From assembly GCF_008370685.1 (NCBI RefSeq), contig NZ_VTZU01000001.1:1-64000 (forward strand): a stretch of 64,000 nt of DNA, written 5' to 3'. A program made the translations under genes and the position numbers. The notes under the pieces were generated by a model that saw nothing but the letters and a program-made list of their open reading frames with translations, made no database searches and had not been told where the DNA came from. This DNA comes from Aquimarina sp. RZ0 (GTDB lineage Bacteria > Bacteroidota > Bacteroidia > Flavobacteriales > Flavobacteriaceae). Of this stretch, positions 7,429-16,492 are shown one piece after another. Positions within the stretch are counted from its first letter, which is position 1. Each line of letters starts with the position of its first letter.

Positions 7429-9633
7429 TTAAGAGAATTCTTTTAATAATTGGTGTACTTGATGGGTATCTTCTACATAATATTTAGCAATCGTTTTTTT
7501 AAGTCCTACTTTTACAGTGTAAGATGAAGAAGGTAATTCTTTAAACATAAATTCATCAGTCCAGTCGTCTCCAATTGCAAATATAAAATCATATTCTTTG
7601 CCTGTGAGCATTTTACAAGCTGATTTCCCTTTGTCGATACCGCTGACTTTTATCTCTAAAACTTTATCGCCCTCTAATATTTCCAGGTTATGATTGGCAA
7701 TTAAATGCTGAATTGTAGTTTTAAGCTCCATAGCTCTTAATTTTCCTAAATCCGGATCTACATTTCTAAAATGCCAGGCAAGAGAATAATTTTTTTCTTC
7801 GATTAGCGAACCTGGGGTTCTATCCGTAAAAGATTCCAGAACAGGTGCTATAGAACCAAACCAGTCATTATTGACACGTTCTAATAATTCCCACTCTTTA
7901 TTGCTTTCTTTTAGCCAGGCACCATGCTCTGTGATTAATGTATACTCTTTATGACTAAACCATTTATCAAAAGTAGCTTTATCTCTTCCTGTAATGAGAA
8001 TGAGCTTCGTATTAGGGGTTGCATGTATTTTATCTAAAATGTCAAATATTTTTTGGGTTGGTTTAGCATCTTCCGGTATTTTTTCAAAAGGCGCTAATGT
8101 TCCGTCATAGTCTAAGTATAATATTCTATTGGTAGCTTTAGAAAAACGAGATAGTATTTCTTCTTTAACAGAACTCGTCAATTTCTTTAAAGAATATTTT
8201 TTTAAAGTAGTTTTGGTCATTTCTAATGATTCCATAAAATCATTTGCCCATTTTTCTACATCATATCTTTTAAGACGCTTTTGTAAAGCACTATTTCTTT
8301 TAATCTGTTCTTCTTCGGGCATTTCTAGAGCAAACTTCAAAGTGTCTGCAATCTCTTCAAAATTATTTGGGTTTATAATTAGTGCCTCACTCATTTCTTT
8401 GGATGCCCCGGTCATCTCACTAAGAATTAATACTCCCTTCATATCCACCCTGGAGGCGATGTATTCTTTTGCTACTAAATTCATCCCATCTCTAATGGGT
8501 GTTAAGAGTGCTACTTCACTAGAAGTATATAAATCTATTAAATTTTCAAAAGGCATAGATCTATAGAAATACCATATAGGAGTCCAGCTTATTTCAGCAA
8601 ACTTTCCATTAATCCTGCCAACTAGCTGGTCAATTTCGTTTTTTAATATTTGATATTGAGGCACATCTGATCTGGAGGGTACCGCGAGCATGACTAATCT
8701 TGCTTTTCCTTTGAACTGAGGATATTTGTCTAAAAAATATTCAAAAGCTCTAAGGCGATTAGCAATTCCTTTTGTATAGTCCAGTCGATCTATTGATAAT
8801 ATTAGTTTCGTTTGTTTACTATCCTGTAAATGTTTATCAATTTCCTGTTGTATTTCTGTTTTATCACCTTTTTCTTTCTGATCATGAATTTTGGCTGCAT
8901 TATGAAATTTATCATAATCAATACCCATAGGAAAAGAATCTACTTTTATGATCCGATTATCTAATTGTACATTGTTAAAATTGATTTCATATCCTAGAAT
9001 TCTCTGAACGGAGCTTAAAAAATGCCTTTCATAATCATAGGTGTGAAAACCAATAAGATTGGCGCCAAGCATCCCTTTTAATAATTCTTGTCTACACGGA
9101 ATGGTTCTGAAAACCTCATAAGAAGGAAATGGGATATGTAAAAAGAATCCAATAGTTACATTTGGTTTTTGTTTACGAATCATTTCCGGAAGCAATAATA
9201 ATTGATAATCATGAATCCATATCGTATCACCTTCTTCCAGATTTTCTAAAACAATATTCGCAAATTTTTGATTTACTGATTGATATGTTTCCCAATTTTC
9301 TTTATCAAATTCTGTATATTCCATAAAATAATGGAATAATGGCCAGAGGGTATTATTACTAAAACCATAATAAAACCCTTCTATTTCTAACTCTGACAAA
9401 GGGACTCCCAGGCATTGGTGCTTTTTTAAAGATTCGCTTACAAGATTTTGATTTTCAGTGTTTAAGGATTCTTCAGTAAGACCACTCCAACCTACCCAAA
9501 TACTATCGCTTCCAGAGTGTACAGATTTCATGCCCGTTGCTAACCCTCCAACGCTTGGTGTTGCAGTAATAGAATCGTTATTAATTTCTAATTGTAATGG
9601 TAATCGATTTGAGATTATGATAGTTTTACTCAT
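7429..9633 (-). CDS. otsAB-like fusion: Bifunctional trehalose-6-phosphate synthase/phosphatase
   Basis: This 734-aa cytoplasmic enzyme makes trehalose from UDP-glucose and glucose-6-phosphate. Residues 1-480 are a GT20 (OtsA) domain, with the GGLATGMKS loop (29-37), WVGWSGL, HDYQLLLLP (141-149), FFLHIPFPS and the SIDRLDYTKGI motif (280-290). Residues about 495-734 are an HAD-type OtsB phosphatase with LDYDGTLAP (507-515, containing the nucleophilic Asp of DxDGT) and GDDWTDEFMF near the C-terminus. The two steps are separate genes in Escherichia coli; the fusion resembles the eukaryotic TPS order and is common in Bacteroidota. The neighbouring MFS gene and the divergent GH15 gene suggest a trehalose synthesis/turnover module for osmotic or desiccation stress. 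Confidence 0.95.
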   Translation of the reverse strand: MSKTIIISNRLPLQLEINNDSITATPSVGGLATGMKSVHSGSDSIWVGWSGLTEESLNTENQNLVSESLKKHQCLGVPLSELEIEGFYYGFSNNTLWPLFHYFMEYTEFDKENWETYQSVNQKFANIVLENLEEGDTIWIHDYQLLLLPEMIRKQKPNVTIGFFLHIPFPSYEVFRTIPCRQELLKGMLGANLIGFHTYDYERHFLSSVQRILGYEINFNNVQLDNRIIKVDSFPMGIDYDKFHNAAKIHDQKEKGDKTEIQQEIDKHLQDSKQTKLILSIDRLDYTKGIANRLRAFEYFLDKYPQFKGKARLVMLAVPSRSDVPQYQILKNEIDQLVGRINGKFAEISWTPIWYFYRSMPFENLIDLYTSSEVALLTPIRDGMNLVAKEYIASRVDMKGVLILSEMTGASKEMSEALIINPNNFEEIADTLKFALEMPEEEQIKRNSALQKRLKRYDVEKWANDFMESLEMTKTTLKKYSLKKLTSSVKEEILSRFSKATNRILYLDYDGTLAPFEKIPEDAKPTQKIFDILDKIHATPNTKLILITGRDKATFDKWFSHKEYTLITEHGAWLKESNKEWELLERVNNDWFGSIAPVLESFTDRTPGSLIEEKNYSLAWHFRNVDPDLGKLRAMELKTTIQHLIANHNLEILEGDKVLEIKVSGIDKGKSACKMLTGKEYDFIFAIGDDWTDEFMFKELPSSSYTVKVGLKKTIAKYYVEDTHQVHQLLKEFS

Positions 9634-9723
9634 AAAGTGTGGTTAAAGTTGTTTGGCTAATGATGAATTGTTAAATTAGAAAAAAAATAAAGATACGTCT
9701 ATTTAAAAGAATTTTAGAAGTCT

Positions 9724-11526
9724 ATGAATAATTTAGATTATGGGATTATTGGAAACTGTAAAAGCGCAGCGTTAATTTCAAAAAACGGAGCTATTGACTG
9801 GTGTTGTTTGCCAAATTTTGATTCCTCTTCGGTCTTTGCAAAGATATTGGATGAAAAAAAAGGAGGAACTTTTGAGATTATAGTTTCTGAAGACTATAAA
9901 ATTTCTCAGAAATATATTCATAAAACCAATATTCTGGTTACCGAATTTACAAACGGAACCGATAGTTTTGAGAGTATTGATTTTATGCCGAGATATCAAA
10001 AGGAAAATGGTTCTTATCATACTCCGGCAGATATTATACGATATATAAAGTTGATTTCGGGGACTCCTGTTTTTAAGGTTAATTATCAACCAAAACTAGA
10101 GTATGCTAAAGGAGAAACTCATTCTAAAAAAGCAAACAGATCTATAAAAAGTATTACAAACGATGAAAATTATGATACATTATATCTGTATTCTGATGTA
10201 GACTTAGACAAAATATTAAGAACAGAAGAGATTACATTAACAGAACACGCTTATTTTTTAATTAGTTATCATGAGAAAATTGTCGAACAATCATTAGAAT
10301 TATGTTATTTAAAACTTCAAAGGACCCGCGTGTATTGGTTGAACTGGAGCGAGAAAACGACTTCTTATGCGGTATATAACGATCAAATTCTTAGGAGCGC
10401 GCTAGTATTAAAGCTATTGAGCTACGAGAAGTCAGGAGCCGTACTGGCAGCAGCCACCACTTCATTACCAGAAACAATAGGCGAAGTACGTAATTGGGAT
10501 TATAGATTTTGCTGGATTCGTGATGCATCCATGGTAATTAAGGTAATTTCTGATCTCGGCCATAGGCAAGTTGCACAAAGCTTTCTTCAGTTTATCATTG
10601 ATATTATACCGGATAAAGATGAGAAGATCCAGATTATGTATGGTATTAATGGTGAGAAAGAACTAACAGAGAAGACATTAGATCATCTTAGTGGATACAA
10701 AAATTCAAGTCCCGTAAGAACAGGTAATGCTGCGTATCATCAAAAACAAAACGATATTTATGGGATTCTGATGAATGTCATCTATCAGCAGTTTGTACAA
10801 TTTGATTGTACAGAGGATGAAAGTGAAAGTTTATGGACAATTAGTAAAAGTATTGTACATATTGTCAATATAAACTGGGAGAAACCGGATAAGGGTATAT
10901 GGGAGTTTAGAACTGAAGAAAGACATTTTACATTTTCTAAATTACTATGCTGGGTAGCCGTAGATCGTGCTATAAAAATAGGAGAGATCATCGATAAGAC
11001 TAATAAAAACGAACGATGGATTGAGCTGAGAGATCGTATCTATAATGATATTTATGAAAATGCCTGGAACGAAGAAGTACAAGCATATACTCAATCTTAT
11101 GGATCTGGTGATTTGGATGCCTCTACATTATTAATGGAATCCTATGGTTTCATTCACGCAAAAGACCCACGATTTATCAGTACGGTTAAGGCTACAGAAA
11201 AAGAATTGTGTAATGACGGTTTGATGTACAGATATAAAAATAAAGACGATTTTGGACTACCTTCTTCTTCTTTTACTATTTGTAGTTTTTGGTTCATTAA
11301 CAGTTTACACAAAATAGGAGAAACTGAAAAAGCAAAATTACTGTTTGATCAGTTACTATCATATAGTAATCATTTAGGATTGTTTAGTGAAGATATTGAT
11401 TTTAAGACAAAGAGGTTGCTTGGTAATTTTCCGCAGGCATATTCTCACTTGGCGCTTATAGAAACTGCTGTGAATTTTTCTGAAAGTATAAGAGATGAGG
11501 AAGAGCTTATAGAGACTGTTTTGTAA
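9724..11526 (+). CDS. Glycoside hydrolase family 15 protein (trehalase/glucoamylase-like)
   Basis: This 600-aa cytoplasmic protein has no signal peptide. Residues 1-200 form the N-terminal beta-sandwich typical of GH15 trehalase-like proteins (YGIIGNCKSAALISKNGAIDW). Residues about 210-590 form the alpha/alpha toroid, with VRNWDYRFCWIRDAS (255-269) and the putative general acid in GIWEFRTEERHFTFSK (E393 or nearby). Where many GH15 enzymes have an EGxF catalytic-base segment, this one reads GLPSSSFTICSFW (511-523), so the usual base Glu seems absent. It is divergent from the trehalose synthase gene with 90 bp between starts. That favours a trehalose-related role over starch, but activity is not proven by sequence. 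Confidence 0.85.
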   Translation: MNNLDYGIIGNCKSAALISKNGAIDWCCLPNFDSSSVFAKILDEKKGGTFEIIVSEDYKISQKYIHKTNILVTEFTNGTDSFESIDFMPRYQKENGSYHTPADIIRYIKLISGTPVFKVNYQPKLEYAKGETHSKKANRSIKSITNDENYDTLYLYSDVDLDKILRTEEITLTEHAYFLISYHEKIVEQSLELCYLKLQRTRVYWLNWSEKTTSYAVYNDQILRSALVLKLLSYEKSGAVLAAATTSLPETIGEVRNWDYRFCWIRDASMVIKVISDLGHRQVAQSFLQFIIDIIPDKDEKIQIMYGINGEKELTEKTLDHLSGYKNSSPVRTGNAAYHQKQNDIYGILMNVIYQQFVQFDCTEDESESLWTISKSIVHIVNINWEKPDKGIWEFRTEERHFTFSKLLCWVAVDRAIKIGEIIDKTNKNERWIELRDRIYNDIYENAWNEEVQAYTQSYGSGDLDASTLLMESYGFIHAKDPRFISTVKATEKELCNDGLMYRYKNKDDFGLPSSSFTICSFWFINSLHKIGETEKAKLLFDQLLSYSNHLGLFSEDIDFKTKRLLGNFPQAYSHLALIETAVNFSESIRDEEELIETVL

Positions 11527-12218
11527 GTATTTGTTGAATGATTGATACCATCTTTTATGTGAAATTATGTATTAAGCACGATTTTTTTTTGCTAATCCTT
11601 CAAAGTTGATGTTTATTTCTATGACTTGTTTTCTGGACATACTTATTTGGTAAAAAGAGTATATGGTGCTTAAGACATGGGTTCGAAAGAATACTGAAAT
11701 TATATTATATTCGCACGAGAAATAAAATTCATAGAAAGAAGGGCTATCGATGCTTTTTATTCTGAGGTGTGGGACAAAAAAAGTAATTTTGACAGGTAAT
11801 TTCATCTAAGAAATGGGATTAATAACCTGAGTTCAATTATTAATATAGAAGATTAAAAACCGTCAATTCGAAACATCCAATAAAAATTTTATCCAGAGTT
11901 TAAACTGACGCGTAAAAGAATATGTCAATAGCTGTGCTTTTGAGGAAGGGAAAGCGATCGAAAATAGGTTTTAAGCCTAAAACACTTGTTTTTTGACACA
12001 AAAATCAGATCAGAATCTCACTCTACCTGATGCGCGTGGAATTAATAGAAATTCAGGTAATAGTACCTTTTTAGATTGTATATACTAAAGTTTTTTTGAG
12101 TTGTTCCTTTAAAAGAATTAATGTATGCTAATTAAAATAGCATATTGCTTTTGGTATTGATTTTATTGTTTTTTGTTAAGAGATATTAATCAATATAGTT
12201 TAGTGAGTTACATTAAAT
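11527..12218. other. Gene-poor gap before the PspA locus
   Basis: About 690 bp without a convincing gene. A 77-codon minus-strand frame (11572-11805) encodes a Phe/Tyr/Ser-rich sequence ending QVIEININFEGLAKKNRA. It has no recognisable family, neighbour or promoter, so I do not call it. I see no repeat of the palindromic families here. Confidence 0.5.
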
Positions 12219-12255
12219 TTTTATTTAATGCTAAAAATATTAGCATTAAATAAAA
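12219..12255. promoter_or_regulatory. Long perfect palindrome (probable operator) of the PspA operon
   Basis: The arms at 12219-12234 and 12240-12255 are perfect 16-bp inverted repeats (core TTTAATGCTAA / TTAGCATTAAA) with a 5-bp spacer. The palindrome ends 7 bp upstream of the TATATTTG box, where a regulator or the -33 element would sit. No T-run or gene end fits a terminator, so an operator is the better reading. Confidence 0.65.
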
Positions 12256-12262
12256 TATGTAG

Positions 12263-12270
12263 TATATTTG
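12263..12270 (+). promoter_or_regulatory. -7 box TATATTTG of the PspA operon
   Basis: An exact match to the Bacteroidota -7 consensus TAnnTTTG, 61 bp upstream of the pspA start codon. A consensus -33 TTG is not evident at normal spacing; that position falls in the palindrome, consistent with an activator-dependent or repressed promoter. Confidence 0.6.
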
Positions 12271-12290
12271 CATATAAATAATGTAAAATG

Positions 12291-12310
12291 TTGTAATGTG
12301 CGCATTACAA
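12291..12310. promoter_or_regulatory. Second palindrome in the pspA leader
   Basis: TTGTAATG-TGCG-CATTACAA is a perfect 8-bp inverted repeat with a 4-bp loop. It lies between the -7 box and the start codon, so it would be in the 5' UTR. It could be a second operator or an mRNA hairpin next to the start of translation. Confidence 0.55.
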
Positions 12311-12330
12311 GCTAATAAATATAGATAAAT

Positions 12331-13047
12331 ATGAGTTTGTTTAAAAGGTTATTTACCATAGGAAAGGCAGAGGCAAATGCAGTAGCAGATAAGTTAGAAG
12401 ATCCTATAAAAATGACGGAGCAAGGTATCAGGGATATGAAAAAGGATCTGGAAGATAGTTTAAAAGCACTAGCAGAAGTTAAGGCTTTAGAAATTAGATC
12501 TAAAAATGAAATCACAAAGGAAACTCAAATAGCTTTGGATTATGAAAAAAAGGCAGTGCTATTACTTCAAAAAGCAGCAAATGGGCAAATAGCTTCTGAT
12601 GAAGCGGATCGTTTAGCAAGCCAGGCATTACAAAAGAAATCAGCATCAGAAGAACAGGTAGAAAGAATATCAAAAGAACAATTACTGTTTAGTCAAAATG
12701 TAACTAAGCTAGAGCATACTGTCAAAGAATTGAAGAATAATATTAATTCCTGGGAGAACGAATTAAAAACGTTGAAAGCCAGAGTTAAAGTAGCATCTGC
12801 TACTAAAAATTTAAATAAACAAATTTCAGCAATCGATTCTTCTAATACCATTTCTCTATTAGAAAAAATGAAAGAAAAAGTAGCTGAAGAAGAAGCATTG
12901 TCTGAGGCTTATGGAACGATCGCCAATACTGGGAAATCTATAGATGATGAGATAAATGATGTGTTAAAAGATGGTACAGAAAGTAAAGTATCGGATAGTT
13001 TGGCAGCATTAAAAGCAAAAATAAACACAAATAAAAAAGATACTTAA
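12331..13047 (+). CDS. pspA: PspA/IM30 family membrane-stress protein
   Basis: This 238-aa protein is almost entirely alpha-helical coiled coil and starts with the amphipathic helix typical of PspA/Vipp1 (MSLFKRLFTIGKAEANAVADK). It also has the conserved EDPIKMTEQGIRDMKKDL segment (23-42). PspA proteins are ESCRT-III-like and assemble on stressed inner membranes to stabilise them. It is the first gene of a plus-strand run with an ornate promoter region (two palindromes and a TATATTTG box). The E. coli partners PspB, PspC and PspF are absent. The following genes are instead polyamine, ion-channel and DUF350 genes, as in the alternative PspA neighbourhoods seen in many bacteria. Confidence 0.95.
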   Translation: MSLFKRLFTIGKAEANAVADKLEDPIKMTEQGIRDMKKDLEDSLKALAEVKALEIRSKNEITKETQIALDYEKKAVLLLQKAANGQIASDEADRLASQALQKKSASEEQVERISKEQLLFSQNVTKLEHTVKELKNNINSWENELKTLKARVKVASATKNLNKQISAIDSSNTISLLEKMKEKVAEEEALSEAYGTIANTGKSIDDEINDVLKDGTESKVSDSLAALKAKINTNKKDT

Positions 13048-13112
13048 TCAGCTAAAGTTAAACCTGTCTATAACAGATTTATAAGTTATCTTGTGAATCA
13101 TTACAGTTGCTA

Positions 13113-13520
13113 ATGCTTAAAAAAAATAGCTCACTACATTTAATGAATGGACTAGGATTGCACATACTTATGGAGTTTCACGAATGTTCTATTGATATTC
13201 TTGATAAATTAGACACCTTAGAAGAGACAATGAATGAAGCTGCAATGGTTGCGGGAGCAACGATAATAAAATCAATATTTCATCAATTTGCGCCTCAGGG
13301 GGTAACAGGTGTTGTGGTTATTGCCGAAAGTCATTTAGCAATACATACTTGGCCAGAACATGGGTATGCTGCAGTAGATTTTTTTACTTGTAATGCTGAA
13401 ATGAATTATCAAATGTCTTATCAACTCATTGCCGAAGCGTTAAGATCTAACAAACATAGTTATAAAAGTATAGAACGAGGTTTGATAACTAACAGTAGAA
13501 AGCAACTAAATGAATTATAA
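13113..13520 (+). CDS. speD: S-adenosylmethionine decarboxylase proenzyme (SpeD)
   Basis: This 135-aa prokaryotic class AdoMetDC makes decarboxylated SAM, the aminopropyl donor for spermidine-type polyamines. The autocleavage site is the Glu-Ser bond in VIAESHLAIHTWPEHGYAA; the Ser (residue 73 from this start) becomes the pyruvoyl group, and the His after the cleavage site and the downstream C in DFFTC are also present. The frame opens with TTG at 13107, but I start at the ATG at 13113. The end overlaps the channel gene by 11 bases. Two aminopropyltransferase-like proteins lie within 8 kb, giving its product an obvious use. Confidence 0.93.
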   Translation: MLKKNSSLHLMNGLGLHILMEFHECSIDILDKLDTLEETMNEAAMVAGATIIKSIFHQFAPQGVTGVVVIAESHLAIHTWPEHGYAAVDFFTCNAEMNYQMSYQLIAEALRSNKHSYKSIERGLITNSRKQLNEL

Positions 13521-14310
13521 TAGATTTAAGAAAAGAACCTATGAAATTCTGGAAAAAGGAGAGATAAATGATACATGGAGCAGGAGAGTAGACCTGTTTA
13601 TTGTTTATTTAATCTTTATAAATGTTCTTGCAGTTGTTCTGGAGTCTATTCATTCATTAAAAGAAGAATATAAGTTCATTTTTGATTTTATAGAATTATT
13701 TTCTATTTGTGTTTTTAGCATAGAATACATTTTTAGAATATGGTCCATTACAGAGAATGAAAAATATTCAAAACCAATACTAGGAAGATTAAAATATTTG
13801 TTCTCTTTTTTTAGTGTAATTGATTTATTAGCAGTGCTACCAGCTTATATTCCTTTGTTTGTAGGTGTAGATGCCAGAATAATCAGAGGGGTTAGATTAA
13901 TTAGGTTGTTTAGAATTTTAAAATTGTCAAGATATAATAGAGCTTTTAGCCATATTCGTTATGTAATCTTGGCTAAAAAAGAAGAATTGGTGATTTCGCT
14001 TTTTGCAGTGTTAACATTGCTGGTTATTTCATCAAGTCTCATGTATTTTGTCGAGAATGAAGCACAGCCAGATGCTTTTTCGAGTATACCGGCAACTATG
14101 TGGTGGGGAGTAGCGACCCTTACAACAGTAGGATATGGTGATGTATATCCTATTACGGGCTTAGGAAAATTTATGGCAGGGATTATGGCGATTTTAGGAG
14201 TGGGCTTATTTGCATTACCAGCGGGTATTTTGGCAAATGGATTTGGAGGCACATTAGAAAAAAGAAATCAAAAAATGACGTGCAAACATTGTGGTAAAGA
14301 TATAAATTAA
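13510..14310 (+). CDS. Voltage-gated potassium channel (Kch/Kv-like, 6 TM)
   Basis: This 266-aa inner-membrane ion channel has six hydrophobic helices. An arginine-rich S4 lies at about 122-141 (VRLIRLFRILKLSR), and a pore helix is followed by the K+ selectivity filter TTVGYGD (205-211). The C-terminus ends in a short zinc-ribbon-like CKHCGKDI (258-265), with only one CxxC pair. The start overlaps the speD end, so both are translated from one mRNA. A K+ efflux path beside PspA suggests a response to membrane depolarisation or proton-motive-force loss. Polyamines are known to block K+ channels, which gives a possible (inferred) link to SpeD. Confidence 0.93.
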   Translation: MNYNRFKKRTYEILEKGEINDTWSRRVDLFIVYLIFINVLAVVLESIHSLKEEYKFIFDFIELFSICVFSIEYIFRIWSITENEKYSKPILGRLKYLFSFFSVIDLLAVLPAYIPLFVGVDARIIRGVRLIRLFRILKLSRYNRAFSHIRYVILAKKEELVISLFAVLTLLVISSSLMYFVENEAQPDAFSSIPATMWWGVATLTTVGYGDVYPITGLGKFMAGIMAILGVGLFALPAGILANGFGGTLEKRNQKMTCKHCGKDIN

Positions 14311-14315
14311 TTGAT

Positions 14316-14849
14316 ATGGGAATATTTGATTTTTTCAAAAAAGACAAAAAAGAGAGTGTAGTTGATTTCACAGTAAACACCCTCAAAAAAGGATACATAC
14401 TTGATTATTTTTTAAAGACTTGGGAAGTAAAAAGTGTTTATCTTTATGATTGGGGGAATAATTCATTCGCGAGAGAGTATTTTCTGGATTCGGGAGATGA
14501 AACCCTTTACCTCTATGTAGAAGAGGATGATGAATCAATATGCTCTATTTGGGAAAAAATTGATATACTGGATATTCAGCCTAACTTGATAGAAGTAATA
14601 ACATCTACTGATGAAGCCCCAAAAACTATTAACTATAATACGGTTGATTTTATAAGGATTGATGCTAGTATGGGGCATTGTAATGAAGAAGGAGCAGATG
14701 ATGAATATGAAGAACTTGTAAGCTGGACGTATCAAAATAGAGAAACCAAAGAATTGATTTCTATAAATAGAGTTGGTGAAGAAGAGTTTGAAGTATCTCA
14801 AGGTAATTATGTTAAAGAATTTGAATTTTCAAATATTCTTCCAAGATAA
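14316..14849 (+). CDS. DUF4178-like protein
   Basis: This 177-aa soluble, acidic protein begins MGIFDFFKKDKK. A beta-rich core follows, with an all-beta pattern (KGYILDYFLKTWEV, YDWGNNSFAREYFL, TLYLYVEEDDE) typical of DUF4178 domains, then GVEE-type strands to the end. It starts six bases after the channel stop. DUF4178 proteins recur next to PspA, DUF350 and AdoMet decarboxylase genes. Their biochemical role is not known to me. The family call rests on pattern and context, so it is moderately sure. Confidence 0.7.
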   Translation: MGIFDFFKKDKKESVVDFTVNTLKKGYILDYFLKTWEVKSVYLYDWGNNSFAREYFLDSGDETLYLYVEEDDESICSIWEKIDILDIQPNLIEVITSTDEAPKTINYNTVDFIRIDASMGHCNEEGADDEYEELVSWTYQNRETKELISINRVGEEEFEVSQGNYVKEFEFSNILPR

Positions 14850-14859
14850 AAATAGAGAA

Positions 14860-15564
14860 ATGTGCATATCAAATTTTGTAAAAATAACAGTGATAGGATT
14901 TTTTGTTTTTGGCTTTGCTACAAGTTGTGGAACAAAAAAATTTAAAAAAAGCCCATTAGACAATTATATTGTAGAGAATAGCCAGGAAAAACAGTTCTCC
15001 GTAATTCTAGAAGATATGGATGTCAGTGGTACTTTTTTTAATACGTACCAACATAAATATAGAGTTATTAAGCATAAAGAAGATGATACGCCCTATGAAC
15101 AAGTTTCGGATTGGATTGAAGTAGATGAAAAGTTTTTTGCAAGGCACGAAGATAATTTGGGGATGGTAATTTTAGAAAAAAAAGACCAGGGAAAGATTTC
15201 TAAAGTTGCAGCACCACCTGGATATGGATATGTGGGTGATAGTAGATATGGTGAATGGAGAACTCATAATGGCAGTACTTTTTGGGGATTCTACGGGCGA
15301 TATATGTTTATGAGTCAGATGTTTGGTATGATTAATAGACCTGTTTATAGAAATGACTACGATACCTATCGGGGTGGTGGATACTACGGGTCAAGAAATT
15401 ACTACGGTCCCAAAAAAGGAAGTGGTTCACTTTATGGCACAAATTCACAGCAAACCAGAAAAGAAAAGCCTAATTTCTTTAGACGGAGAGCTGCTAATAC
15501 AGGTTGGTCGTCATCAAGAAACAGATCGGGGAGTAGATCAAGAAGTACAGGTTTCGGTAAATGA
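14860..15564 (+). CDS. Putative lipoprotein with Gly/Tyr/Arg-rich tail
   Basis: This 234-aa protein has an N-terminal membrane segment ending in a lipobox-like ATSC (Cys23), so it is probably a lipoprotein. I start at the ATG at 14860; the longer open frame overlaps the previous gene by 77 bases and puts a hydrophilic stretch before the signal. The middle (about 40-130) is a beta-rich domain with IVENSQEKQFSVILEDMDV and DWIEVDEKFF. From about 125 on it is rich in Gly, Tyr, Arg and Ser (GGGYYGSRNYYGPKKGSGS and SSSRNRSGSRSRS), probably disordered. Position suggests it belongs to the PspA-associated complex. I recognise no function. Confidence 0.7.
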   Translation: MCISNFVKITVIGFFVFGFATSCGTKKFKKSPLDNYIVENSQEKQFSVILEDMDVSGTFFNTYQHKYRVIKHKEDDTPYEQVSDWIEVDEKFFARHEDNLGMVILEKKDQGKISKVAAPPGYGYVGDSRYGEWRTHNGSTFWGFYGRYMFMSQMFGMINRPVYRNDYDTYRGGGYYGSRNYYGPKKGSGSLYGTNSQQTRKEKPNFFRRRAANTGWSSSRNRSGSRSRSTGFGK

Positions 15565-15597
15565 TTTTTTATAATACATTATTAATTCTATAAAGAT

Positions 15598-16467
15598 ATG
15601 CAGTTTAATTTTTTGGAAACTCTAGATAACCTGATTACAGCATTAATCTATTTAGTCATAAGTTTTGCCTTGTTCTTTATTGGTAAAAAAATATACCAAC
15701 TGTTTCATAGAGATATTAATATGGATCAGGAATTGGTAGAAAAAGATAATTTGGCGTTTTCATTTGCAAATGTTGGCTACTACATTGGATTGGTGATTAT
15801 AATATCTGCCGTATATTCTGGTGAAGGGATTGGTCATATTGTAGATGACCTAATAGAAGTTGGTATATATGGCTTGCTGTCCATTATTTTGTTGAATGTA
15901 TCAATTTTGATTTCAGACAAATTAGTATTAAGAAAGTTTTCGATTAAAAAGGAAATTGTAGAGGATCAAAATGTCGGTGTTGGTATTCTGGAAGGAGCTA
16001 TATGTATTGCAAATAGTTTAGTGATATATGGCGTAATTGTAGAAAATCACGATAATTTTTTGGAAATACTGATACTTTGGGTGATTTCACAGTTTGTTTT
16101 GGCATTAGTAAGTGTTGTGTATAATAAGATAACATCATATGATATCCATGAGCATATTAAAAATGATAATGTGGCTGTAGGTATAGGTTTTTCTGGAGCT
16201 ATAATTGCTGTTGCTAATCTTATACGCTTTGGAGCGCAAATGGAAGCTGATAGTTGGATTATTGTTGGAGAAAACTTACTATTAGAAACGGGGATAGGTT
16301 TATTATTACTGCCCTTGGCTAGATTTTTAACCGATAAAATACTGCTTCCCAAAAGAAATCTTACTGACGAAATTATAAATCAAGAAAAACCCAACAATGG
16401 AGCTGCAATTATTGAAGCTTTTTCATATATAGGTGGATCAATACTTATCTGTCTGAGTTTTACATAA
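15598..16467 (+). CDS. DUF350 membrane protein (two repeats)
   Basis: This 289-aa polytopic membrane protein has eight hydrophobic segments arranged as two homologous DUF350 halves, of about 140 residues each. Each half has the signature pattern of an N-terminal helix, a polar DxxxExxEKDNLAFSFANVGYY-like turn (near 45-60), and a matching VEDQNVGVGILEGA (122-135) or IKNDNVAVGIGFSG (186-199) turn. DUF350 (YjfL family) genes commonly adjoin PspA homologues and glutathionylspermidine- or aminopropyltransferase-like genes. The biochemical role is unknown, and a polyamine- or ion-linked membrane function is inferred from context. It lies 33 bp after the lipoprotein gene and 25 bp before the aminopropyltransferase gene. 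Confidence 0.85.
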   Translation: MQFNFLETLDNLITALIYLVISFALFFIGKKIYQLFHRDINMDQELVEKDNLAFSFANVGYYIGLVIIISAVYSGEGIGHIVDDLIEVGIYGLLSIILLNVSILISDKLVLRKFSIKKEIVEDQNVGVGILEGAICIANSLVIYGVIVENHDNFLEILILWVISQFVLALVSVVYNKITSYDIHEHIKNDNVAVGIGFSGAIIAVANLIRFGAQMEADSWIIVGENLLLETGIGLLLLPLARFLTDKILLPKRNLTDEIINQEKPNNGAAIIEAFSYIGGSILICLSFT

Positions 16468-16492
16468 GATTCCTTCTCTTTTTTAAAACATT

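Noticed and set aside
8129..8566. 145-codon open frame opposite the trehalose synthase gene
   Set aside because: It mirrors the codon pattern of the real OtsA-OtsB gene, which has all catalytic motifs; no independent support.
11572..11805. 77-codon minus-strand frame as a small gene
   Set aside because: It is isolated, has no recognised family, promoter or operon partner; recorded only in the gap entry.
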